From assembly GCF_009193295.2 (NCBI RefSeq), contig NZ_CP059973.1, positions 2,604,001 through 2,668,000 on the forward strand: a stretch of DNA of 64,000 nt, in the 5' to 3' direction. The notes beneath the pieces are model-generated. The model was given only the letters and a program-made list of their open reading frames with translations, was not told the origin of the DNA and ran no database searches. Of the stretch, positions 1-8,785 are shown in pieces (the stretch's first letter is position 1; every line of letters begins with the position of its first letter). Made by a program: the position numbers and the translations under genes. The stretch is from Bacteroides luhongzhouii. GTDB lineage: Bacteria; Bacteroidota; Bacteroidia; Bacteroidales; Bacteroidaceae.

Positions 1-1
1 T

Positions 2-289
2 CTGTCTCGTCCCTGGCGTCCGTATGCGCAAGCTGTATTCATCCATTGCGAACTGGGGCAACATATTCTTCCCGTTGGCTGGAACAACTGGGGCAAGAAG
101 GAAAACGAAAAAACTGTCTTTTATGCCGAATATGAAAGTCGGGGAGAAGGAGCCAATCCGAAAGCACGCGCTGCTTTCTCCCAACAATTGAAGAATCTGA
201 AAGGATATGAAATAAATGCTGTTTTGGCGGGAGAAGATGGATGGAATCCGGTAGAGAACGGAAACAAACTGATAACGGTAAAGCGTTGA
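2..289 (+). CDS. Pectin methylesterase (CE8), C-terminal part only
   Basis: Only the last 95 residues are in the window; the 5' end lies off the left edge. The reading frame is open from base 2 to the TGA at 287-289. Near its start it carries the RPWRPYA block that is diagnostic of pectinesterases (usual form LGRPW), with the arginine and tryptophan that contact galacturonate. It is followed by a family-typical VGWNNWGK segment and a conserved YAEYES(R)GEGA stretch. CE8 enzymes remove methyl esters from homogalacturonan so that PL1 lyases and GH28 enzymes can cut, which fits the pectin genes downstream. Secretion cannot be judged because the N-terminus is missing. The family call is confident; substrate detail is inferred from family and context. 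Confidence 0.88.
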   Translation: MSRPWRPYAQAVFIHCELGQHILPVGWNNWGKKENEKTVFYAEYESRGEGANPKARAAFSQQLKNLKGYEINAVLAGEDGWNPVENGNKLITVKR

Positions 290-383
290 CCAGCTGACCA
301 GGTAAAGAAACAAATGACTAAATAAAAAACAAATTAGCCGGTACAGAAGCAACGATAGCCGCGGCGGAAGTACCAATTAAACG

Positions 384-439
384 GGCAGATGAACAAAAAA
401 CAGAATCCGACAAGATATTTTGTTTTTTGTTCATCTGCC
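384..439 (+). terminator. Stem-loop terminator behind the pectinesterase gene
   Basis: A perfect 19-bp inverted repeat (384-402 and 421-439) encloses an 18-nt loop. It lies between the pectinesterase stop and the start of the HTCS gene. The A-rich left arm gives a T-rich right arm, but no long T-run follows it. A terminator is the simplest reading; a role in the HTCS leader is less likely because the candidate promoter lies after it. Confidence 0.55.
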
Positions 440-496
440 TAAAATAGATAACTTGTCTTATAGAATGGCCCGATTCTGTTAAATAGCCGCTAAAGA

Positions 497-529
497 TTGC
501 ATTAAACTACAAGTATTTTTCTATCTTTA
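497..529 (+). promoter_or_regulatory. Candidate Bacteroides promoter for the first HTCS
   Basis: A -7-like box TATCTTTA (522-529, one mismatch to TAnnTTTG) is preceded after 21 nt by ATTG (497-500), which resembles the -33 TTTG element. It ends about 20 bases before the ATG at 549. The assignment rests on consensus matching only. Confidence 0.4.
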
Positions 530-548
530 CGCCACAGAACCGAGTGAT

Positions 549-3500
549 ATGATGAAGAAAACCTTAATTTCAGTAATCCTTTTGCTAGCTATTGTGTTCT
601 CAACACATGCGCAGCAACACTGTTTTTTCACCCACTATTCTACTGAAGATGGATTATCCCAAAATACGGTGATGAACATCTTGCAGGATCACAAAGACAA
701 CCTCTGGTTTGCCACCTGGGATGGCATCAACCGTTTCAACGGTTATACCTTCAAAACATACAAGGCCCGTCAGGGAAACTACATCAGTCTGACCAATAAC
801 CGCGTAGACCGTATATATGAAGACCGTTACGGCTTTCTGTGGTTGCTGACTTATGACAACCGTGTTCATCGTTTCGATCCGAAGACAGAGACTTTCGAAC
901 AAGTGCCAGCTGCCGGAGAGGAGGGAAGTACTTTCAATGTACATACCATTGAAGTGATGCCGAACGGAACCGTCTGGCTGCTGACGGAAAACGACGGAGC
1001 CATCCGCATCCTGACGCATCCGGATGAGAATAATCGCTTGACATGGGATATTTATTCCAGTAAGACGGAACTGTTTCCTTCTTTACATGTATTCAAAGTT
1101 CATCAGGATAAAGCAGGCAATGACTGGCTGTTGACGGATAATGGCCTCGGTATGATCCATCCCGGAAAGAAAGAACCGGATTCCTATTTTACGGAGACAA
1201 AAGGAAAGTTTGGCGGAATGAACCAGGCTTTCTATGCTGTGCAGGAACGTGACAAAGATATTTGCTTCGCCTCAGACCATGGACGTATCTGGTCTTATCA
1301 GAAAGAAAGTGGAGAATTTACGTTGATCGAGCTTCCCACAAAAGGACAGATCACCTCCATTCATCCCGTTGCACCAGACGTATCCGTTATTACCACCGAT
1401 TCGGATGGTTTCTTTACTTACAACCTGCGAACAAAAACAAATGTACATTACTCGTTCCTGACTTGTAGGGCGTTACCCGCAAAGCCGATCCTTTCTGCTT
1501 ATGTAGACCGTTCCTCGGAAGTGTGGTTCGAACAGGAAGAACCGGGCGTTGTAGCTCATTTCAATCCCTCGACCGGAGTGGTGACCCGTGAACAAATTCC
1601 TATAGAATACAGTAATCCTGAACGTTCCCGTCCGGCTTTTCATATCCATGAAGACGTAAACGGTTATCTTTGGGTACATCCTTATGGAGGAGGTTTCTCT
1701 TACTTCGATCCTCAAAAGAAATGTTTGGTTCCTTTCTATAACGGACTGGGTAGCCGTGACTGGCGTTTTTCCAATAAGATTCATTCAGCCTTTTCCGACA
1801 AACAAGGTAATCTGTGGCTTTGTACCCACTCTAAAGGATTGGAGAAAGTGACTTATCGAAATGTACCCTTTGCGATGATGACCCCTATGCCTCATGAACA
1901 CGAATCGTTGCATAATGAGGTGCGTGCCCTGTGTGAAGACAAACTGGGAAATTTGTGGGTTGGCTTGAAAGACGGTATACTTCGTATATATGATGCAGGC
2001 AAAACTTATAAAGGATACCTCACCGAAAGCGGCACTATCTCTATCACCGGTACTCCCATGCAGGGAACCGTTTATTTTGTTATTCAAGACTCAAAAGGAA
2101 TCATCTGGATTGCGACAAAAGGAGACGGCCTTGTTCGTGCCGAGCCGACTTCCTCTAACGGAATGTCCTATAAACTGACCCGTTATCTTCATCGTGAGGA
2201 TGATATGTACAGTTTGAGCGATAATAATGTATATTGCGTCTATGAAGATCATTATGGCCGTATCTGGCTGGCAACTTTTGCCGGAGGTATCAATTATATC
2301 ACGGAGAATGAAGCAGGAAAAACATTGTTTATCAATCACCGGAACAACCTGAAGGGCTATCCTATTGATCCTTGTTACAAAGCTCGTTTCATCACTTCCG
2401 ATAATAACGGACGCTTGTGGGTAGGAACAACTACGGGTGCCGTTGCTTTTGACGAGGACTTTAAGAAACCGGAGGATGTGCAGTTCTATCATTTCTCCCG
2501 TATGCCGAATGATACGCAAAGTTTGAGTAATAATGATGTCCATTGGATTATCTCCACTAAGAAAAAGGAACTTTATCTGGCTACTTTCGGTGGGGGACTC
2601 AATAAACTGGTATCTATCAGTAAGGACGGTCATGGAGAATTTAAATCATATTCCGTACTGGATGGTCTTCCATCCGATGTCCTGCTTTCCATCCGCGAAG
2701 ATAGTAAGCAGAATTTATGGATTAGTACGGAGAATGGAATTTGTAAGTTCATCCCCTCTGAAGAACGTTTTGAAAGTTATGACGAACGTAGTATTACTTT
2801 CCCTGTACGCTTTAGTGAAGCCGCTTCGGCATTGACTGCTAAAGGAAGTATGCTTTTCGGTGCCAGTGGCGGAGTCTTTATATTTAATCCTGACTCTATC
2901 CGTAAGAGCAGCTATATCCCGCCTATCGTATTCTCCAAACTGACAGTGGCCAATGAGGACATTACCCCCGGAGTCAACTCATTGTTGAAAGTGGATATTG
3001 ACGACGCTGATAAATTGGTGCTTTCGCATAAAGAGAATATTTTCTCCGTTCATTTCGCGGCACTCGATTATACCAATCCGCAGAATATACAGTATGCTTA
3101 TATTCTCGACGGATTTGAGAAACAATGGACCTTTGCCGACAAACAGCGTAGCGTGACTTATACGAATCTTCCGAAAGGAGAGTATGTGCTTCGCGTCCGT
3201 TCTACCAATAGCGATGGTGTGTGGGTGGATAATGAACGTATCTTGGATATTGTCATTCTGCCTTCTTTCTGGGAAACGCCGATGGCTTATGTGCTTTATA
3301 TACTTTTCATTCTGATTATTATTCTTGTGGCTGTTTATATCCTGTTCACCATTTACCGGTTGAAGCATGAAGTGTCGGTCGAACAGCAGATTTCGGATAT
3401 AAAACTGCGCTTCTTTACGAATATATCCCATGAGTTGCGTACTCCGCTTACGTTGATAGCAGGTCCGGTAGAGCAAGTTTTGAAGAATGATAAATTGCCG

Positions 3501-5084
3501 GCTGATGCCCGCGAACAGTTGGTTGTGGTTGAACGGAACACCAGTCGTATGCTTCGTCTTGTTAATCAGATATTGGACTTCCGTAAGATTCAGAATAAGA
3601 AGATGAAGATGCAGGTACAGCGAGTGGATATTGTGCCTTTCGTGCGCAAGGTGATGGATAATTTTGAGGCTGTAGCCGAAGAACATCGGATTGATTTCCT
3701 GTTTCAGACGGAAAAGGAGCATCTTTATCTTTGGGTGGACGCCGATAAGCTGGAAAAGATTGTATTCAATCTACTTTCCAATGCATTTAAGTATACGCCA
3801 AATGGCAAGATGATAACGATGTTTATTCGTGAAGATGAGAATACTGTTTCTATCGGTGTACAAGATCAGGGAATCGGAATTGCGGAAAACAAAAAGAAGT
3901 CCTTGTTTGTCCGTTTTGAGAATCTGGTAGACAAGAATCTGTTCAATCAGGCTAGTACGGGTATCGGACTTTCATTGGTGAAAGAGCTTGTAGAGATGCA
4001 CAAGGCTACTATTTCCGTGGATAGTCGTTTGGGAGAAGGAAGTTGTTTCAAAGTCGATTTCCTGAAAGGGAAAGAACATTATGATAAGGAAGCCGAGTTT
4101 ATCCTGGAAGATACGGATGCTCCGGCAAGAATGGGGCAGGTAGTGGATATAGCCAACTCTTCCATTCAGTCTGAAACGCTGGTGGCCGATGATTCGGAGA
4201 AGATAGAAGATGTTTATGAGGAGGAATCTGCAAAAGAAGAAAACTCTAAAGAACTGATGTTATTAGTCGAAGATAATCAGGAATTACGTGAATTCTTGCG
4301 TAGTATATTTTCTCCGATGTACAGGGTAGTGGAAGCTGCCGATGGCAGGGAAGGAGCGAATAAAGCATTGAAGTATCTCCCGGATATTATTATCAGTGAC
4401 GTGATGATGCCCGAGAAAGACGGTATCGAAATGACGCGTGAACTGCGTGCGGATATGACGACCAGCCATATACCTATTATCTTACTTACTGCCAAAACAA
4501 CGATTGAAAGTAAACTGGAGGGACTGGAATACGGTGCGGATGATTATATAACGAAGCCTTTTAGTGCTACCTATCTGCAAGCTCGTGTGGAAAATCTGTT
4601 GATGCAGCGTAAAAAACTGCAAAGTTTCTATCGGGATAGCCTGATACATATCAATATTTCTGCCGGTCAGGAGGATACACCTGTTGCTACGGATGTGCCA
4701 TCGGCAGAAGAAGATACTTCCGAAACTGTACCTGCAACGCTCGATATGTCTCCCAACGACCGCAAATTTATGGATAAATTGGTGGAATTAATGGAGCAGA
4801 ATATGGATAATGGTGAACTGGTGGTCGATGATTTGGTTCGGGAACTGGCTGTCAGCCGCTCTGTCTTCTTCAAGAAACTGAAAACACTAACCGGACTGGC
4901 TCCTATCGAATTTATCAAAGAAATGCGTATCAAGCGGGCCACGCAATTAATAGAGACCGGAGAGTTTAATATGACGCAGATTTCATATATGGTCGGTATT
5001 AATGATCCGCGTTATTTCAGTAAATGTTTCAAGGCGAAAGTTGGGATGACGCCAACGGAGTATCGGGATAAAGTGGGAAGATAA
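549..5084 (+). CDS. Hybrid two-component system sensor/regulator (HTCS) of the first pectin locus
   Basis: This 1511-residue protein joins a periplasmic sensor to a complete phosphorelay. A signal peptide (about 1-21) is followed by two-component propeller repeats (recurring DNLWFATWDGINRF-type blades) to about residue 780 and a Y_Y_Y Ig-like domain to about 905. One membrane helix lies at about 912-937. The kinase has SHELRTP with phospho-acceptor His961, an N-box near 1073 and G-boxes DQGIGI (1106-1111) and TGIGLSL (1137-). A receiver domain (1236-1350) has phospho-acceptor Asp1284, and an AraC-type HTH pair occupies about 1400-1511. In the family the propeller binds a specific oligosaccharide and the HTH activates nearby susC operons. 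Its target is probably the adjacent leftward operon and the PL1 genes. M2 is an equally possible start. Confidence 0.95.
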   Translation: MMKKTLISVILLLAIVFSTHAQQHCFFTHYSTEDGLSQNTVMNILQDHKDNLWFATWDGINRFNGYTFKTYKARQGNYISLTNNRVDRIYEDRYGFLWLLTYDNRVHRFDPKTETFEQVPAAGEEGSTFNVHTIEVMPNGTVWLLTENDGAIRILTHPDENNRLTWDIYSSKTELFPSLHVFKVHQDKAGNDWLLTDNGLGMIHPGKKEPDSYFTETKGKFGGMNQAFYAVQERDKDICFASDHGRIWSYQKESGEFTLIELPTKGQITSIHPVAPDVSVITTDSDGFFTYNLRTKTNVHYSFLTCRALPAKPILSAYVDRSSEVWFEQEEPGVVAHFNPSTGVVTREQIPIEYSNPERSRPAFHIHEDVNGYLWVHPYGGGFSYFDPQKKCLVPFYNGLGSRDWRFSNKIHSAFSDKQGNLWLCTHSKGLEKVTYRNVPFAMMTPMPHEHESLHNEVRALCEDKLGNLWVGLKDGILRIYDAGKTYKGYLTESGTISITGTPMQGTVYFVIQDSKGIIWIATKGDGLVRAEPTSSNGMSYKLTRYLHREDDMYSLSDNNVYCVYEDHYGRIWLATFAGGINYITENEAGKTLFINHRNNLKGYPIDPCYKARFITSDNNGRLWVGTTTGAVAFDEDFKKPEDVQFYHFSRMPNDTQSLSNNDVHWIISTKKKELYLATFGGGLNKLVSISKDGHGEFKSYSVLDGLPSDVLLSIREDSKQNLWISTENGICKFIPSEERFESYDERSITFPVRFSEAASALTAKGSMLFGASGGVFIFNPDSIRKSSYIPPIVFSKLTVANEDITPGVNSLLKVDIDDADKLVLSHKENIFSVHFAALDYTNPQNIQYAYILDGFEKQWTFADKQRSVTYTNLPKGEYVLRVRSTNSDGVWVDNERILDIVILPSFWETPMAYVLYILFILIIILVAVYILFTIYRLKHEVSVEQQISDIKLRFFTNISHELRTPLTLIAGPVEQVLKNDKLPADAREQLVVVERNTSRMLRLVNQILDFRKIQNKKMKMQVQRVDIVPFVRKVMDNFEAVAEEHRIDFLFQTEKEHLYLWVDADKLEKIVFNLLSNAFKYTPNGKMITMFIREDENTVSIGVQDQGIGIAENKKKSLFVRFENLVDKNLFNQASTGIGLSLVKELVEMHKATISVDSRLGEGSCFKVDFLKGKEHYDKEAEFILEDTDAPARMGQVVDIANSSIQSETLVADDSEKIEDVYEEESAKEENSKELMLLVEDNQELREFLRSIFSPMYRVVEAADGREGANKALKYLPDIIISDVMMPEKDGIEMTRELRADMTTSHIPIILLTAKTTIESKLEGLEYGADDYITKPFSATYLQARVENLLMQRKKLQSFYRDSLIHINISAGQEDTPVATDVPSAEEDTSETVPATLDMSPNDRKFMDKLVELMEQNMDNGELVVDDLVRELAVSRSVFFKKLKTLTGLAPIEFIKEMRIKRATQLIETGEFNMTQISYMVGINDPRYFSKCFKAKVGMTPTEYRDKVGR

Positions 5085-5122
5085 TAAGAAAGGCTATCAT
5101 TTATCTGATAGCCTTTCTTATT
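5083..5122. terminator. Bidirectional terminator between convergent genes
   Basis: A perfect 17-bp inverted repeat (5083-5099 and 5106-5122) with a 6-nt loop overlaps the HTCS stop codon. The arm ends are A-rich on one side and T-rich on the other. It sits between the rightward HTCS gene and the leftward lipoprotein gene ending at 5155, so it can stop transcription from both sides. Confidence 0.85.
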
Positions 5123-5154
5123 CAATATGTATTTTCGGACATTCTATTCTCTTA

Positions 5155-6729
5155 TTATTCTTTCCAACGTGGATCGCCTACATTAGCTGTAAACAATGGA
5201 TCCTTAATTCTGAAGTCTCCATTTTCTGCGTCGACAAACAACTCGTCAGATTTGCTACATTCTATCCCGTCCATTGTGCTGTCAAATGTACAATCGGAGG
5301 TGACATAGACCTTACTATAGGTACATTTGTTCTTTACATTACAAGCTTTGATTGTATTGGTTGTAGTTCCTTTGGCAATGATTGTATTTTCCATATACAT
5401 ACTTGTGTCAGCTTCTTTATTAGATAATTCGAGAAATGCTTTTGTGCTACCGATTCCATAAAAGGTACAGTCGCTGACTTTTATCTGCGATTGGTTAATC
5501 AGATAGAAGTATTGTTGAGTGATATTCATCACTGTACTGTTTGTCAGTTCTATGACAGGAACTTGCGCAACAGCTGATTCTTTAAATGCAAACAGGGCTG
5601 CAGAGCTTCCGTTGATGATACAATTATTGATAGCTGCTTTTCCGATACGTACAACTGAACCGTTCTTTGCGCGAATTACACCCTTGCTCTTCTCTACTAC
5701 ACAGTTTTCTACTAATACAGTGTTAATATCAGCATCCACATCCTGAAGGTTGAACATATAATCACCTTGTGGATCGATATGCAAGTTGTAGAAACGTATC
5801 ATATCCTTTGTTCCTTCTGCTGTAATGGTTTTAATTTTCATCGTGGCTTGTGCCTCGCCACCACTTGCTCCCCAAAATATGATTGAAGTTATGGAGCTAG
5901 GAATTGTAACTTTCTCATTGAAATCAATAGCTGTAGAGTGAGGGATGACAAATACTATATTTCCACTTTGTGCAGCAAGTACCTCGTTTGGATCATCAGC
6001 AGCAGTAAGATATACAGGTGTGTAACCATCCGGGAAGTTTTCTGTAGTTTGGAATGATTTCTCACCTCTCAATACATCTTCACCGTTAACAGTATTGTAT
6101 ATACCGATAGTGTATGCGGTAGAAGCTGCCAGACCTGTAAGTTGATAACTGCCTTTTGCATTCATTTCCGAAGAAATTGGAATGTTTGTTACTGTTGAAG
6201 TCTCTGTGTTCGTCAGTAAGAAGTGGGTTACGCTCTGATTCTTTTTCCATGTGATAATGGCAGTAGAACCAGTGATGGTTGAGATATCCTCAATTAACTG
6301 TTCTGTCTTGGTCTTAAAGCTTGTATTTTCCGGATATACCCATTTGGAAGGTGAAGCTGTTTCAGAGCATGAACGGATACGAATATAATAACTGGTATTT
6401 GCATCCAATCCTTCAATAGTGTACGGAGAGCTTTTTATACTCTTATCCTCTCCGAAGATAACAGATCCTTCCTGATAATTTTCAGCTGTAAGTTCAGAAG
6501 TATTTACTTCAATGATGTAATAATCTGTATTGATCGTATTATTCCAAATAACTTCTGCATTGTTAATGCTAGGGCTGACTGCCAATTTAGTACTACGGAA
6601 CAGACGGTTATAGGCACTATCTGTTTCCCAATCATTTGCTTTCTCACACGATGAAAGCATTACGGTCAGGGCTATAAAAAGCCCTGATAAAACCGTGTAT
6701 CTTGTTGATTTGATAAAATTCATGTTCAT
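5155..6729 (-). CDS. Outer-membrane lipoprotein with Fn3-like and right-handed beta-helix domains (DUF4957/DUF5123 type)
   Basis: The 524-residue product has an SPII signal with lipobox LSSC (lipid-anchored Cys28). Residues about 35-230 look like two fibronectin-III-like strands-and-loops modules (SYYIRIRS, TAYTIGIYN). The rest is a series of short strands with N/C-rich turns (VENCVVEKSKG, INNCIINGSS, VSDCTFYGIG), typical of parallel beta-helix pectinase-like folds. It ends in VGDPRWKE, a tail shared with the lipoproteins at 18874 and 28292. It is the last gene of the susC-susD operon, 32 bases after susD, a position often filled by surface glycan-binding proteins. I see no PL or GH catalytic motif, so binding of pectin is inferred; a lyase role is not excluded. 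Confidence 0.8.
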   Translation of the reverse strand: MNMNFIKSTRYTVLSGLFIALTVMLSSCEKANDWETDSAYNRLFRSTKLAVSPSINNAEVIWNNTINTDYYIIEVNTSELTAENYQEGSVIFGEDKSIKSSPYTIEGLDANTSYYIRIRSCSETASPSKWVYPENTSFKTKTEQLIEDISTITGSTAIITWKKNQSVTHFLLTNTETSTVTNIPISSEMNAKGSYQLTGLAASTAYTIGIYNTVNGEDVLRGEKSFQTTENFPDGYTPVYLTAADDPNEVLAAQSGNIVFVIPHSTAIDFNEKVTIPSSITSIIFWGASGGEAQATMKIKTITAEGTKDMIRFYNLHIDPQGDYMFNLQDVDADINTVLVENCVVEKSKGVIRAKNGSVVRIGKAAINNCIINGSSAALFAFKESAVAQVPVIELTNSTVMNITQQYFYLINQSQIKVSDCTFYGIGSTKAFLELSNKEADTSMYMENTIIAKGTTTNTIKACNVKNKCTYSKVYVTSDCTFDSTMDGIECSKSDELFVDAENGDFRIKDPLFTANVGDPRWKE

Positions 6730-6761
6730 GAGATCAGTTATTGAATGATATTCATAATTTA

Positions 6762-8759
6762 TTAGAAATTATAAGAGTTCTCTATGTAACCGTTGGCATC
6801 CGAAACAGTCTTGGAGCCTATCGGTAATAGATGTCTATTTTTGATCGTAGCATTTAAACCACTGCTGATATCATCTACATACTCAAGATTTGTATCATTG
6901 GTTGTTTTACTAGTATCTGCTACTCCCTTCTTCCATTCATAGTTGGTTCCCCAACCGGTAACATATTCATAACCTGCAGTTTTAGCTGCTTCCTTCACTT
7001 TATCAGGATCTTCAAGGTCTCTAAGTTCATTAGGAATTTGTTCAGTACGCCAAGTGATACTATTCATGTCAATTGAATACGGATCATCTGTCTTCATTTT
7101 ATAGAAGATAAATTTGGGAGCAGTCTCAATCATAGCTTTGTAGTCTGTTCTGAATTGATCCAGCTTTTCGGAAAGTGTTCCCCAACGTATCAGATCATAT
7201 TTACGAACACATTCACCTGCAAACTCCCATGCACGTTCTTGATCAAGCGCTTCCATGAAATTGTTTCGGGCGGATGCTTCAATAGCGTTTTTAGCGGCAT
7301 TTTGGGTAGCAGTGTCAAAGGCACGGATATGTACTTCTGTCAAAGCTTCAAGTGCAGTTTTTGTAGTGGTACCATTGGGATTGCTGCCTTCTAATCCATA
7401 CAAGTTATACATCACTTCAGCATACATTAATAAAATATCGGAATAACGCATCACTACCCAGTTAATACCTGGAGCCCATTTCTGGTCTGTGTTTTGTGCC
7501 AAAGAGATGATTGCATCATCCATTTTACGAATGTCCCATTTTGCTACATAGGCACTGAAAGGAGCATTAGAAAGCAATGTCTCTTTTATAACAGCTTTAT
7601 TGTCTACTGTCGTTTGTTTTAATTCATAGTAGGCGCATGTAATATCTCTACGGCTGTCGTTATTATCAAAAGATAAAATATAAGAAGCTGTAAGTCTGAT
7701 ATTACCACTGCTATTACCTTTTGCGCCATATTTGTTGCTGGCACCATTGATACGAACTCCGGTACTGTAACCCATTTCGCCAGATCTACCTAATCCGTGA
7801 GCTACCTCATATAGATTTTCATAATATTTAGTATCCAGTGTCCGCTTATTGATTAAGTCCCATTGGTTTTCAAAAGATGGATTCAACTTATGAACTTGTT
7901 TGCTTACTACAATATCCAAATGTGCTAATGCACGTTCGTGCAATTTTTGAACTTCTGCTTCTGACGGACGTTGAGTAGGGAATTGTCCGTCACTGCAAGT
8001 CGGATGGTTTCTATAACCTGTTTTTGCTTGTTCGCGGATGCTATATCCGGCGCGTGATAAAGCAATACGTGCAAATAATCCATGTGCAAAACCTGCAGTG
8101 GCATGCTCTGTTGTGTATCCGTCTTCACCTGCCCAAGGAAGGTAATTGGCAGCTTCGTCCAAATCATCTAACAACTGGTCTAAAATAATATCCCGGTCTG
8201 TTTTTGCTGCATACATGTTAGAACCATCAGGTTGGGTAGGCTCAAAGCGCATCGGAACATCTCCGTAATTCTTAACTATATCATAATATACCATTGCACG
8301 CATGGTTAATGCTTCTCCTAAATAACGGAGCATTGGTTTACGGGTGGTAGTTCCTTCTGCTAATAAGTCGCTATTACGAATACCGTCAATAACGATATTG
8401 GCATTTTCAATAATAGCAAAACATCTTTCCCAGTTCGTATCAAGTTTATCCCATCCTTTGCTTAGATAGTAATTACCTAATCCTCTTTCTGAATTTTGAT
8501 GAACTTCCGATTGCTTGGTTGCATTTGCTAGTTCAATATCCGTATTATTACCGAAATTGATAGGGATACGAGAACCATACGTGTGGTCGTATGTCAAATC
8601 GGCATATACCTTGTTTAACGCTTGCTCTGTATACACGACAGAGTTAAAAACATTTTCTCCTTTCAACTCCGAAGGGGAAGACTGGTCGAGAAAGTCACTG
8701 CATGAAAGCAAGCTCAACAATCCGGTTCCTAGTAATATTGATTTTATATAAGTTTTCAT
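6762..8759 (-). CDS. SusD-like surface glycan-binding lipoprotein
   Basis: The 665-residue lipoprotein has lipobox LLSC (Cys20) and the SusD hallmark CSDFLDQSSPSEL right after it. The alpha-helical TPR-like body contains the conserved ALTMRAMVYYDIVKNYGDVP segment (starting near residue 150) and the C-terminal ERAWEFAGECVRKYDLIRWG block of the RagB/SusD domain. SusD proteins form the lid on the SusC transporter and capture oligosaccharides at the cell surface. It lies 26 bases downstream of susC in the same operon, so the two should form one complex. The ligand is probably a homogalacturonan fragment, inferred from the flanking PL1 genes. Confidence 0.95.
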   Translation of the reverse strand: MKTYIKSILLGTGLLSLLSCSDFLDQSSPSELKGENVFNSVVYTEQALNKVYADLTYDHTYGSRIPINFGNNTDIELANATKQSEVHQNSERGLGNYYLSKGWDKLDTNWERCFAIIENANIVIDGIRNSDLLAEGTTTRKPMLRYLGEALTMRAMVYYDIVKNYGDVPMRFEPTQPDGSNMYAAKTDRDIILDQLLDDLDEAANYLPWAGEDGYTTEHATAGFAHGLFARIALSRAGYSIREQAKTGYRNHPTCSDGQFPTQRPSEAEVQKLHERALAHLDIVVSKQVHKLNPSFENQWDLINKRTLDTKYYENLYEVAHGLGRSGEMGYSTGVRINGASNKYGAKGNSSGNIRLTASYILSFDNNDSRRDITCAYYELKQTTVDNKAVIKETLLSNAPFSAYVAKWDIRKMDDAIISLAQNTDQKWAPGINWVVMRYSDILLMYAEVMYNLYGLEGSNPNGTTTKTALEALTEVHIRAFDTATQNAAKNAIEASARNNFMEALDQERAWEFAGECVRKYDLIRWGTLSEKLDQFRTDYKAMIETAPKFIFYKMKTDDPYSIDMNSITWRTEQIPNELRDLEDPDKVKEAAKTAGYEYVTGWGTNYEWKKGVADTSKTTNDTNLEYVDDISSGLNATIKNRHLLPIGSKTVSDANGYIENSYNF

Positions 8760-8785
8760 ATATGTATTTCCTTTCTATTTATGGG